Shown: one piece after another, positions 33,735-42,652 of the stretch | Layout: every line of letters begins with the position of its first letter | How positions within the stretch are numbered: position 1 is the stretch's first letter | From: Carboxylicivirga sp. M1479 | GTDB taxonomy: Bacteria; Bacteroidota; Bacteroidia; Bacteroidales; Marinilabiliaceae | DNA length: 64,000 bases | NCBI RefSeq assembly: GCF_007097485.1 | Contig: NZ_VKDE01000022.1 | Span: 62,001 to 126,000, forward strand | Direction: 5' to 3' | Program-made: the position numbers and the translations under genes | The notes under the pieces: generated by a model | The model's database searches: none | Told to the model about the DNA's origin: nothing | What the model saw: only the letters and a program-made list of their open reading frames with translations

Positions 33735-34985
33735 TCAATCAAGAAATGCATTTAACCATTCTTCAAGATTTGTAAAACCATTTTGATCGTCATCTTCATG
33801 CATTTTATCAGGTAAGTCTAATGCTCTTGTATTGGATGTATACTCGTACCCTCCAACATCTGATGGTGTTTTAATCCGAGTTCCCTTGTAGTTTTTTAGC
33901 TCCTGTAATAAACGCAAATCAACAGAATCTCGACGTTTGGCATGAGCTCCACAACTGTTTAACAAGTATTTTTTAAGTTCACTTTCATTAATAAACTCAA
34001 ACTCTGGCATTATAACAGGATTTTTTTCAACTCCCACTGCTTTATTACCAGGATTATGAATTAATGAACTACTCCATTGCTTATTAGTAGTGATACCTTG
34101 AGTTTTATTGCGACTGAGGTACACCTTAGCTAAAACATTAAAATCCTTGTTAATTGATAATATATATTCATTTCTATTTTCTTTTCCTTGTATGTATACG
34201 TTGCCTAGAAGAGCTGCCTTAAGAGCAATGCCTTTTGGTCCTTTAAAGCCCAGATACATGGCATGGGTATCAGAATTATATATTAGATTATTAGCTACAA
34301 GCGCTTCCTTACAATCACCTATTATCAGCGGGTTACGATCAGCATTATGTATGAAAATATTTTTGATTACACTTACCTGTTCTGTATCCATTGCTAACAA
34401 ACCCATGGAATGATTCATAAACTCTAAGCCCTCACTAATGATGCAGTTGCTAATAGAAATCCCGGCACCTCCATTTAATATACCAATGTTTTCATCTAGA
34501 CCCCATGATACACTGCAGCGATCAACCACAATATTATAAAGGTAATCAGGGTCATCAGCAATGTTGATACCGTCTATTTGTTCATTGGAATAGATCCCGG
34601 GTCGTATTTTTAATCCTTGAACCAGTACATCGTGACTTGAAATACCTAAGGAATAATTCTTTAAGGTAATACCAGGATAGGGAGCTGTTTGGCCGGCAAT
34701 ATAAACATAAGGAGAACGTATGCGCATGGTACGCTGTAGCTCAATAACTCCGCTAACTTCAAACACAATTATACGTGGATAACGTTGATTAATAGCAGAG
34801 CGTAAAGAACCTGGGCCTCCATCTTCAAGGTTGGTAACTTTTATAACTTTTGGCAACTGATCTCCTGCATATGCACCTCGAGAATCTGTACCAAAACCTT
34901 CCGAACCTGGAAAAATATTCTGCCCTTCTACATTGCCTATAAACAAAAGACAAAAAACAATAGGTATGAACTGCCACCATCTCAT
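33735..34985 (-). CDS. Exported pectate-lyase-like beta-helix protein
   Basis: The 416-residue protein has a signal peptide (1-21) and begins its mature part with NIFPGSEGFGTDSRGAYAGDQLPKVIKVTNLEDGGPGSLRSAINQ, the usual start of PL1-type pectate lyases in Bacteroidota. IVFEVSGVIELQRTMRI and HNADRNPLIIG belong to the parallel beta-helix. The C-terminus HEDDDQNGFTNLEEWLNAFLD is a calcium-loop-like motif (DxDxNG). Inside a polysaccharide cluster it may cut the polymer it accompanies, as lyases do in alginate loci, rather than plant pectin; this is inference. Confidence 0.88.
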   Translation of the reverse strand: MRWWQFIPIVFCLLFIGNVEGQNIFPGSEGFGTDSRGAYAGDQLPKVIKVTNLEDGGPGSLRSAINQRYPRIIVFEVSGVIELQRTMRIRSPYVYIAGQTAPYPGITLKNYSLGISSHDVLVQGLKIRPGIYSNEQIDGINIADDPDYLYNIVVDRCSVSWGLDENIGILNGGAGISISNCIISEGLEFMNHSMGLLAMDTEQVSVIKNIFIHNADRNPLIIGDCKEALVANNLIYNSDTHAMYLGFKGPKGIALKAALLGNVYIQGKENRNEYILSINKDFNVLAKVYLSRNKTQGITTNKQWSSSLIHNPGNKAVGVEKNPVIMPEFEFINESELKKYLLNSCGAHAKRRDSVDLRLLQELKNYKGTRIKTPSDVGGYEYTSNTRALDLPDKMHEDDDQNGFTNLEEWLNAFLD

Positions 34986-34986
34986 A

Positions 34987-36069
34987 TCATTCGTTTTTAA
35001 TTAAATTACTATATAATTTTAAATACTGACTTGTCATTTGTGCCTGAGAGAATCTTGATTTAATCACCTCCGCACCCCTCTGCCCCATCTCTTCTGCTCT
35101 TTGAGGATTATCTAATAATTCTATTATTTTAAGAGCCATCTGTTTATCATCTCTAACCGGGACAAGGAGTCCTGTTTCTCCATCAATTACCAGCTCGCGA
35201 TTACCAGGTACATCTGACGCTACAACTGGCTTACCAAAAGCCATATACTCCATGACTGAATTAGAAATACCCTCGGCAAATGTTGCCAATACTCCCATTG
35301 TAAAACATTGAACATAGCGATCAACATTATCCTGCTTTCCTAAAAAAGCAAAATTCTCTGCCAACTTTTCCGGAACCATTTGCTTGATCGCTACTTGATC
35401 ATCTCCCTCTCCTATAATGACAAAAGCAACATCATTTCTCTGCTCAAGTACTATTAGTGCTGCTTTTATAAAAGTCGGATAATCTTTACGAAAGTTGATA
35501 CTGGCTATCATGCCCACAATAGACTTATTTCCGAATTGAAATTCGCTTAAAGGACTTTTATCGTATGCAACATTTAAGCGGGATAAGTTGAAGCCATTTC
35601 GAATTACAACACCTTTACTTTTATTTACTTTATATGCTTTTAATCCGACATTAGAATTGGAAACGATGTAATTGGAGAATGGAAATGATAAGCGAGAGCG
35701 CATCCAATCTTTTGTAAAAGGTTGACAAACAGAATTTGCAATCATTCCATTTATTAATTTCTTCTTACAAAAAAAAGCAACAGGAACAGCTACAACCGAG
35801 GGAATACCACCCCAAGTATGAATTAAATCTGGTTTTTGTTCATTACAAATTTTAAACAACTGAAAGTAAGTAAACACATCTTTCTTGTATCGCTTTTTCA
35901 ATACTATAATCTGCACGGGTAAATCCAACACTTCTTTATAATGAATAGCATCTCGAAAGAGAACTAGTGTAATCGTATGACCATGAGAAAGTAAGCCTTT
36001 TATCAACTCCAGCATACGACGCTCACGGCCTCCCATCACTAAATTATCAGCCACATATAATATCTTCAT
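34987..36069 (-). CDS. GT4-family glycosyltransferase
   Basis: The 360-residue GT-B glycosyltransferase has the N-terminal MKILYVADNLVMGGRERRMLELIKGL, and a C-terminal domain with EGISNSVMEYMAFGKPVVASDVPGNRELV (E-x7-E motif) and GETGLLVPVRDDKQMA. The start was chosen at 36069 because a purine-rich AGAGGAG lies six bases before that ATG; the earlier ATG at 36075 would directly abut it. It transfers a nucleotide-linked sugar to the growing repeat unit with retention of configuration. Ends next to the pectate-lyase-like gene. Confidence 0.92.
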   Translation of the reverse strand: MKILYVADNLVMGGRERRMLELIKGLLSHGHTITLVLFRDAIHYKEVLDLPVQIIVLKKRYKKDVFTYFQLFKICNEQKPDLIHTWGGIPSVVAVPVAFFCKKKLINGMIANSVCQPFTKDWMRSRLSFPFSNYIVSNSNVGLKAYKVNKSKGVVIRNGFNLSRLNVAYDKSPLSEFQFGNKSIVGMIASINFRKDYPTFIKAALIVLEQRNDVAFVIIGEGDDQVAIKQMVPEKLAENFAFLGKQDNVDRYVQCFTMGVLATFAEGISNSVMEYMAFGKPVVASDVPGNRELVIDGETGLLVPVRDDKQMALKIIELLDNPQRAEEMGQRGAEVIKSRFSQAQMTSQYLKLYSNLIKNE

Positions 36070-36084
36070 TACCATCTCCTCTTT

Positions 36085-36618
36085 TTACTCTCCAATTTTA
36101 AAACGCTCTGTTAACACTTTTTTCTTTTGTTTGTCTGACAATTGTTTAAGGTTAAACTTTGATGGACTCATTAAGTACATGCGTTTCTGTAAATTCGTAT
36201 CCATTATTTTTTTTGCTGGATTACCCATGATCAACGAACCATTCCCAAACTTCCCTTTAACAACAGCTCCTGCAGCTACAATACAGTTATCACCAATTAC
36301 AGTATTGGGTAGAATTATAGCATTCATCCCAATTACTGTATTATTCCCAATAACTATTTTTCCAAAAACATCAAGGTCCGGAAATTCATCACGGTAAATC
36401 CACACGGCGCCATCGTGTGTTATAAATCGAACGCCGTTAGATACTGCTACGTGATTTCCTATGGTGATAAGATAAGGTTCTGTTGAGAAATCAGCATTAA
36501 AAATCATGCAATTATCCCCAATTTTAACACCTCTGCTGCGAAGCAATGCGATTCTGGCGTTACCCACCAAAACACGATTAAGCAAGCGTGCAACCAAATG
36601 AAGTATTTTTCCACTCAT
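36085..36618 (-). CDS. Hexapeptide-repeat O-acetyltransferase
   Basis: The 177-residue protein consists largely of left-handed beta-helix hexapeptide repeats (IGDNCMIFNADF, IGNHVAVSNGVRFITHDGA, IVIGNNTVIGMNAIILPNTVIGDNCIVAAGAVV), ending in GNPAKKI. His in FITHDGA is the usual catalytic residue. This is the acetyltransferase type (NodL/WbbJ/Maa) that adds acetyl groups to sugar hydroxyls of polysaccharides. It sits between a GT4 gene and the SGNH gene in the same minus-strand unit. Confidence 0.88.
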   Translation of the reverse strand: MSGKILHLVARLLNRVLVGNARIALLRSRGVKIGDNCMIFNADFSTEPYLITIGNHVAVSNGVRFITHDGAVWIYRDEFPDLDVFGKIVIGNNTVIGMNAIILPNTVIGDNCIVAAGAVVKGKFGNGSLIMGNPAKKIMDTNLQKRMYLMSPSKFNLKQLSDKQKKKVLTERFKIGE

Positions 36619-36623
36619 GATTT

Positions 36624-37436
36624 TTACCTGTTTAATACTTCAACAATTTTTTTACAAAACAAAGGATAAGCTTTTTGTGCTAATGCTGTATTTGGGTGTG
36701 AATCAGATGGTGTTTCGGCATATTTATCGAGTAAATAAATTCCCCCTTCAGTTTCAAGCTCCCTAAAATCCCAGAGGTATACGTTATCATCTATTTTGTC
36801 CCAATCATTTTTCATCCAATTGTAAAATTCATCCATGTTTTTTGCCCATTGCTCTTTTGATTTCCTTTCTGTAAGGGCTGGTGGAGTCCACAATAAAAAC
36901 TTATGATTAGGGTATTTTTGAAATTCTTGATACAAAGCCTCGTACTGAAGTTTATAATTTTCAATCGTTTTTTCATCCGACTCAATATTAGCCGCTTCGC
37001 TTTCACTTTTTAATTTACTTACAGGGAAACAATGTTTAAGTATAATAACACCATACTCTTTAGTTAAGGTTTTTAAGGTTGGTTCATCCTCATAATAATC
37101 CAAATGTCCGTTTTCAACCCATATTTTATAATAATCATAAGGGTAATTTTTCCACCCATATGGTTCTCTGGCAGGAAATGGTCTGGCGTCTACTTGATAA
37201 TCAGTACCATTCTGTTGGTTATAGTTTTTAAACCATTTCTCAACTGCTGAAGGCAGGCCCAGCTTCAGTTTAACTTTCTGAGCAAAGGTATTACCTCCTC
37301 GCCAAATGGTTTTTCCGGTGCTATGGTGTAAAAAGATGACTCGTGAATTAATAGTACTTGGCTCCATATTATTATTTTTTGTACATGAAAAAACAGCAAA
37401 CACAACAATAACCGTTATCAGTTTTAATTTATTCAT
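36624..37436 (-). CDS. SGNH/GDSL-like esterase lipoprotein
   Basis: The 270-residue protein begins with a lipoprotein signal (FAVFSCTKNNN). FLHHSTGKTIW holds a candidate nucleophile Ser near the start of the fold, and DSHPNTALAQKAYPLFCKKI near the C-terminus provides the Asp-x-x-His pair typical of SGNH hydrolases (here D-S-H-P-N). Middle blocks are WTPPALTERKSKEQW and YLWDFRELE. It is probably a cell-surface esterase acting on acyl groups of the polysaccharide, in line with the neighbouring acetyltransferase. It is the 5'-most gene of this minus-strand run, divergent from the plus-strand GT block. Confidence 0.75.
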   Translation of the reverse strand: MNKLKLITVIVVFAVFSCTKNNNMEPSTINSRVIFLHHSTGKTIWRGGNTFAQKVKLKLGLPSAVEKWFKNYNQQNGTDYQVDARPFPAREPYGWKNYPYDYYKIWVENGHLDYYEDEPTLKTLTKEYGVIILKHCFPVSKLKSESEAANIESDEKTIENYKLQYEALYQEFQKYPNHKFLLWTPPALTERKSKEQWAKNMDEFYNWMKNDWDKIDDNVYLWDFRELETEGGIYLLDKYAETPSDSHPNTALAQKAYPLFCKKIVEVLNR

Positions 37437-37619
37437 AATTCATTTATTAAAATCAACAAAAACTATGACTTGATATTCGTTAGTTCTTCATCCCCGAATT
37501 TAGATGCATGAAAAAATTACAAAAAAAAGTAGTGGTTAACCACTCATTTTTGACCAACTGTCAAAAATTCAGGCATCAATGACAGATATTTCTTAGTTTA
37601 GGTAGTAAATACTATTTGA

Positions 37620-38678
37620 ATGAAAAACATTGGCATAGTCATACGTTCACTTAAACCTGGAGGAGCTGAAAAGCAAAGTGCCCTTCTTGCATCTGTTCTA
37701 AGCACGACTTACAGTGTTTATTTATTTATTCAATACCCACAACTTTGCAAACAGAACCAGCAGTTACTTAAGCAATTTCCTCAAATTAAACTTATCCATT
37801 TAGATGGGCAATGGCAGAAAAAGATTAAAAAACTTAAGAATTCTATTAAGCATTATCATATTAGTCATTTGTTCGCGTATCTGACAAGCGACAATTTAAT
37901 TGCCTCAATAGCTGCGCGCAACATCAGTGATTGTACGGTGTACGGAGGCGTTAGAAGTTCACAAATACCACTTCATAAATTTTTAGTTCTTCGTTTACTC
38001 AATAGATTTTTCCAAAAAGCTACCATATTCAATAACCATCAGGGATGCCAGAACTTTATAAAAAAAGGGTTTGCCAAAAACAAATGTCATGTCATCCACA
38101 ATGGAATAGAAATCAGTGAAAGTTTTGATATTACAGATATTCCATCTGAGCTGAATATCATTAGTATAGGTCGATTTGTAGAAGCTAAGGATTTCAAAAC
38201 GTCTATCTTAGCAATTAAAGAACTGCAGAAACGAACCGAACTACCGTTTACATTTTACCTTATAGGTTATGGCCCACTAGAAGCAAGCATTAGGCATTGG
38301 ATAAATGCGGAGGATCTAAACAATAAGATTAAAGTAATAATCAATCCCAACAACATTGATCAGTATTATCAAATGGGTCATGTTTATTTGAGCACGTCGG
38401 TATTTGAAGGTTTATCTAATTCAATTATGGAAGCGATGAATAATTTTATGCCAATTGTTGCAACAAATGTTGGAGATAACGCTTCTCTAATAGAACACGA
38501 TAAAACAGGATTTTTAATAGATACTGGCGATTACAAAAAAGCGGCAGAATACCTGAGTAAACTCATTAAGAACAGACAATTAACAAACAGTATGGGGCAA
38601 AAAGCCTACCAACACTTGAAATCGAACTTTTCAATTGATCAATTTCGAAATAAATACATAACTCTAATCGAAAGCTAG
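37620..38678 (+). CDS. GT4-family glycosyltransferase
   Basis: The 352-residue GT-B enzyme opens with NIGIVIRSLKPGGAEKQSALLASVL; the C-terminal half contains ISIGRFVEAKDFKTSILAI, the retaining-GT motif VFEGLSNSIMEAMNNFMPIVATNVGDNASLI and HDKTGFLIDTGDYKKAAEYLSKLI. It is the first of three plus-strand genes inside a mainly minus-strand locus, with about 180 bp of divergent promoter region upstream. The next gene begins about 100 bp later. It should add a sugar to the lipid-linked unit. Confidence 0.92.
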   Translation: MKNIGIVIRSLKPGGAEKQSALLASVLSTTYSVYLFIQYPQLCKQNQQLLKQFPQIKLIHLDGQWQKKIKKLKNSIKHYHISHLFAYLTSDNLIASIAARNISDCTVYGGVRSSQIPLHKFLVLRLLNRFFQKATIFNNHQGCQNFIKKGFAKNKCHVIHNGIEISESFDITDIPSELNIISIGRFVEAKDFKTSILAIKELQKRTELPFTFYLIGYGPLEASIRHWINAEDLNNKIKVIINPNNIDQYYQMGHVYLSTSVFEGLSNSIMEAMNNFMPIVATNVGDNASLIEHDKTGFLIDTGDYKKAAEYLSKLIKNRQLTNSMGQKAYQHLKSNFSIDQFRNKYITLIES

Positions 38679-38782
38679 CACATGAAGCGACCATGAAAAT
38701 TTTATTATCCAAATTGACACAGATGCGGATGACAAAATTTACTAGGGAGTTCCATCTGACTATTGAAAATAAATTTAAACAG

Positions 38783-39895
38783 ATGAAAAAGCCTAAAGTT
38801 ATCATTTTCGGAGTCAAGTATTTTCCATCAAAAGGAGGAACGAGCCGAGTTGTTGAGAATATTATTCATCAGCTTAAAGATAAATATGACATAACCTTAC
38901 TTTGCTACAAAAACAAAGCGGCACAAAACCATATGGATGGTATTAAAGTAGTTGAGTTTACCTCATGGTTCCAAGGCAGCTTAGGCGCATTATTTTATTT
39001 TCTGAGAAGCGCTTTATATGCCCTTACACAAACATTTGACATCATTCATATCCATAAAATCGATGCAGCATTTTTTATACCATGGTTTTATAAAAAGGGC
39101 GTAGTTATAGCGACTTCACATGAGTCGGCTTACCTTAGGGACAAATGGGGTAAGCTCGAAAAAAAATATCTGATGCAAGCCGAAAAAACATTTTTGAATT
39201 CAAAAGCTGTATTAACATGCATTTCAAATCCATTGACTCAAAACTATAATCAAGATGCTTCAAACAAAGTAAAGTACATCCCTAACGGCATTACCATTAA
39301 TGATCAATACAAAGAAAAGGAAGCTACAGATTTTTTAACTCAACACCAACTAGACGAAGGCAACTACTACTTTTTTGCAGCCCGAAGAATAATGAAAACA
39401 AAAGGTGCACATACCCTATTGGCAGCACTTGATAAAATTAACTATGAAGGTAAAATTGTAATTGCAGGTGATTTATCGCATAACAAAGAGTACAGACATC
39501 AATTACAAGAAAATTATAAGCATTTAAACATCATTTTTCCTGGATACATTAGTGACCTACCATTGTTACTAACGCTAATTAAAAAAGCCAAGTTATTTGT
39601 ATTTCCATCAGAAACAGAAGGTATGTCGATTATGCTTTTAGAGGCCGTATCTACCTTAACTCCAATAATTGCCAGTGACATTAAAGAAAACAAAGAGGTA
39701 TTTGATGACCAACACCTTACTTTCTTTAAATCAGAAGACAGTAACGATCTAGCCTCCAAAATATCGTGGTTCGAAAGCAATAAAGAGATAGCTAAACGCC
39801 AGGCTCTGGAGGCAGTCACCCATGTAAAAAACAACTATAGCTGGTCAGAAATTGCCAAGCAGTACGATGGTTTATACACGAAGAGTCTGAATTAA
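38783..39895 (+). CDS. GT4-family glycosyltransferase
   Basis: The 370-residue protein starts MKKPKVIIFGVKYFPSKGGTSRVVENIIHQL; the upstream extension to 38693 is unlike the family start and was rejected. The donor-binding half contains YFFAARRIMKTKGAHTLLAAL and VFPSETEGMSIMLLEAVSTLTPIIASDIKENKEVF with the E-x7-E pair. It probably follows the previous GT4 in the same plus-strand unit. The acceptor and donor sugars are unknown. Confidence 0.9.
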   Translation: MKKPKVIIFGVKYFPSKGGTSRVVENIIHQLKDKYDITLLCYKNKAAQNHMDGIKVVEFTSWFQGSLGALFYFLRSALYALTQTFDIIHIHKIDAAFFIPWFYKKGVVIATSHESAYLRDKWGKLEKKYLMQAEKTFLNSKAVLTCISNPLTQNYNQDASNKVKYIPNGITINDQYKEKEATDFLTQHQLDEGNYYFFAARRIMKTKGAHTLLAALDKINYEGKIVIAGDLSHNKEYRHQLQENYKHLNIIFPGYISDLPLLLTLIKKAKLFVFPSETEGMSIMLLEAVSTLTPIIASDIKENKEVFDDQHLTFFKSEDSNDLASKISWFESNKEIAKRQALEAVTHVKNNYSWSEIAKQYDGLYTKSLN

Positions 39896-39929
39896 TAATC
39901 ATTATCAAACACCCCTTAAATCACTAATT

Positions 39930-41129
39930 ATGAACAAGAAGCTTTCAAACCAACTAACCCCAGTATTTGTATTAGACGTAAACCCAACTGGATACAGTAT
40001 AATGAGATCCTTATACAAATATAAAATTCCTTTATATGGTTTTACATTTGATACAACACATTGGGGTTACCGCTCTTCGTACGCTAAAAACGTTATTTTA
40101 TACAAAAATACAGATGAAGATTTACTGGATAAACTTTTACAGCTTCGAGCTGAAATGCCGGTTAAGCCAGTTCTTTTCTTATCGAACGATGAAAAGGTGC
40201 AATTCGCTATCGATAATTGGGATGTATTGCAAGAAAATTTTTTGATGCGTCTTTCCGATAAAGATCTAACTCAAAAATTAATTGACAAAACCAAACTTCC
40301 GGCACTAATTGATGGCAAAGCCCTTAAACTACCTAAAAACATTGATATTGAAAGCATTGATGATCTTCCTAAGATAAAAGAGCTACAATTTCCGATTATT
40401 CTCAAGCCATTTCTAAAATCAGATAAGTGGTTAAAGTCATTCCCATCTAAAGCATACATTTTTGATACCTTTGAGGAATTAGCACCTCAATTTGAAGCCT
40501 TTTACCAATGTGAAAACAAATTAATAGTACAAGAATTTATACCTGGAAAAGATGATGACGTACACTACTGCCTTGTTTATTCAGATAAGAATGGAAAGGT
40601 ACATACCTCCTTTACCGGACAAAAAATAAGACAATACGATGCCCTAACAGGCACTACAACCTCAACAAGACAAATTGAAAATAAAACTGTTGAATCCCTA
40701 ACGATTGATTTTTTCAATCAAATTAATTTTAAAGGCATGGGGTCATTAGAGTTTAAGCAGCATGCTGTTACAAAAGATTATTATTTAATTGAACCTACGG
40801 CAGGCAGACCTGATGGACAAGAGTTTGTTGCCAATGCAGCTGGCGTAAACATACCACTAATTGCCTACAATGAAATTACGGAACATAACCTAACTCCTAA
40901 AGAGAAAAAGCGCAATAATGCTGTTTTTATGGATGAGGTTGGAGAAGTAATAGGCGTTAAATTATTAGTTAAAAATGGCGAATTATCATTTTGGCAGTGG
41001 ATTAAATCGCTAAAAGGCCATATCGCATTCAGATATATTTCTTTTTCGGATTGGCGAGTAAGTATGTTTATGGGTTATATTACCATGCGCAGAACGCTCG
41101 GAATTTTATTAGCATCTATAAGACGGTAA
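39930..41129 (+). CDS. ATP-grasp enzyme (carboxylate-amine ligase type)
   Basis: The 399-residue protein has an N-terminal Rossmann-like region (VFVLDVNPTGYSIMRSLYKYKIPLYGFTFDTTHWGYRS) and an ATP-grasp core (about 120-310) with FPIILKPFLKSDKWLKSFPSKAYIF, the hinge stretch KLIVQEFIPGKDDDVHYCLVY, and GMGSLEFKQHAVTKDYYLIEPTAGRPDGQE for Mg-ATP binding. Such enzymes form C-N or C-O bonds via an acyl phosphate. It is the last plus-strand gene, and its stop is four bases from the stop of the convergent GINT1-like gene. Its place supports attachment of an amino acid or similar group to the polysaccharide; the substrate is not known. Confidence 0.85.
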   Translation: MNKKLSNQLTPVFVLDVNPTGYSIMRSLYKYKIPLYGFTFDTTHWGYRSSYAKNVILYKNTDEDLLDKLLQLRAEMPVKPVLFLSNDEKVQFAIDNWDVLQENFLMRLSDKDLTQKLIDKTKLPALIDGKALKLPKNIDIESIDDLPKIKELQFPIILKPFLKSDKWLKSFPSKAYIFDTFEELAPQFEAFYQCENKLIVQEFIPGKDDDVHYCLVYSDKNGKVHTSFTGQKIRQYDALTGTTTSTRQIENKTVESLTIDFFNQINFKGMGSLEFKQHAVTKDYYLIEPTAGRPDGQEFVANAAGVNIPLIAYNEITEHNLTPKEKKRNNAVFMDEVGEVIGVKLLVKNGELSFWQWIKSLKGHIAFRYISFSDWRVSMFMGYITMRRTLGILLASIRR

Positions 41130-41132
41130 GCA

Positions 41133-42650
41133 TTATGAGGGAAAGCGTGGAGACCACAATTGTAAATCCAATACTTCCCATCCGTTATCAAAATTAAAAG
41201 TATGTAGAGCTAAACCTTTAACTCCATAGTCTAATGGTGTTAGTCTTTTAATCAGTTGCTCTTTGTACTCACTGGTGGTTAGCGCTACTATTTCATTAAT
41301 ATTTACGGCAGCTCCGTAATTAGCAAAACAATCTTGAGATGGTCGATATATTCTATTGTCAGCTCGATAGATTTTACCAGCAGGACGCGCTTGGCTACTA
41401 TTGGTAATAACAGGATTTTGCTTGTGTGGTTTCCAGTTTCCGTTCAATAGATCTTTTGTATAAAACAGAAATAATTGATCAAAAGAGCTTCCCTCATCTA
41501 AAACCTTAACTGTAGCAAAAATCCACCAGAATCCATCATTTAAGAATAAGGTTGTATCCAATAAGCGTGCATCATCAACCAATACTTTTGATAAATTCCA
41601 ATGCTGTGGGAAAAAATTAGATTTATACAATCTAAGCTGCTTAGCTGAAGCCGATTCTGGAACCATCAACCACTCATTATTGTATTTAAAAATATTGGGG
41701 TACGATAAATGGAATGGTTCATTAACTATCGATTTGGCAGTAACACAGTCACCATTTTCATCCAATTGCACTTGTGCTAAATGGCCTTTCCCACTTTTAT
41801 TGTCAATCTCTTCAACAAACAAATTCTGTTGCACAAGAAAAGGATCAGCCCAACCATTATGGCTAGTGGGTTTCAACCTTTTTACTCTGCCATCGGGCAA
41901 TTTCAATAACACAATCCACCTCTTAAAGAAAACAGTTTTACACAGCCACTTAAATAACCTTTTCAATACCCAACGTAACCAATAAGTTTCTAAACTACTG
42001 TTGTTATTATCTGTAGGGCTCTCTTGTTCATTTACAATTTGACGTTCCGACACCCACAAACATTCTATTGCTTGCTTTAATGCAGCTTTAAAAAATCCGA
42101 TATTCTTATCTAGGCTGTATTCTTTCGTTTGAAATAGGTGTTTCCATATAACTCCCTGGTGACTACGGACAATTAATGCACGATCGTTCTTCATATATTG
42201 ATCTACAAACGAGATAATTCCAGTTGTCCCTACTGCACAATCGACGCCATCAACTGAAACAACTCTTCTAGAATACTTATCGATTTTAATTTTGGTTAAA
42301 TTGAAAATCAGATCATCAGCTTCTAACTCATCTAATGCTTCGTGTGAATAAGGTTTTAAACCAATTGATGATGGAAATTTCACATCGTAGATATTCATTG
42401 AATTGAAATTTTTAAATCGTTGGCGAAAAATATAGCGCTCTAAAAAGATAAAACAACTTAAAAACCACTTGAATTTATCGTCCGTACTCTTCTCTTCGTT
42501 TATAATGAGCGAAATTTCTTTAGACGGATATAAATTTGCCAAAACCACAATCACATCCACAAGCCAACTAGGCACAGTGGCATCAATAACCATAAGCAAT
42601 TTACCAACATTTTCTTTCTTACTAATTAGTGACAATTTCTGTATTGACAT
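41133..42650 (-). CDS. GINT1-like glycosyltransferase-associated propeller protein
   Basis: The 505-residue protein has two parts. Residues 15-230 include a formyltransferase-like or otherwise unrecognised region with DAVGTTGIISFV-like spacing (actual: DCAVGTTGIISFVDQYM). Residues about 255-500 form the five-bladed propeller-like GINT1 N-terminal domain: NGWADPFLVQQNLFVEEI, HLSYPNIFKYNNEWLMVPESASAKQLRLYKS, LLDTTLFLNDGFWWIF and GKIYRADNRIYRPSQDC. GINT1 is known from plant glucosamine inositolphosphorylceramide transferase; in bacteria the domain is common in polysaccharide clusters. Its role in the cluster is unclear: it may build or modify a sugar unit. A short predicted helix WVLKRLFKWLCKTVFFKRWIVLL could attach it to the membrane. 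Confidence 0.75.
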   Translation of the reverse strand: MSIQKLSLISKKENVGKLLMVIDATVPSWLVDVIVVLANLYPSKEISLIINEEKSTDDKFKWFLSCFIFLERYIFRQRFKNFNSMNIYDVKFPSSIGLKPYSHEALDELEADDLIFNLTKIKIDKYSRRVVSVDGVDCAVGTTGIISFVDQYMKNDRALIVRSHQGVIWKHLFQTKEYSLDKNIGFFKAALKQAIECLWVSERQIVNEQESPTDNNNSSLETYWLRWVLKRLFKWLCKTVFFKRWIVLLKLPDGRVKRLKPTSHNGWADPFLVQQNLFVEEIDNKSGKGHLAQVQLDENGDCVTAKSIVNEPFHLSYPNIFKYNNEWLMVPESASAKQLRLYKSNFFPQHWNLSKVLVDDARLLDTTLFLNDGFWWIFATVKVLDEGSSFDQLFLFYTKDLLNGNWKPHKQNPVITNSSQARPAGKIYRADNRIYRPSQDCFANYGAAVNINEIVALTTSEYKEQLIKRLTPLDYGVKGLALHTFNFDNGWEVLDLQLWSPRFPS

Positions 42651-42652
42651 AA

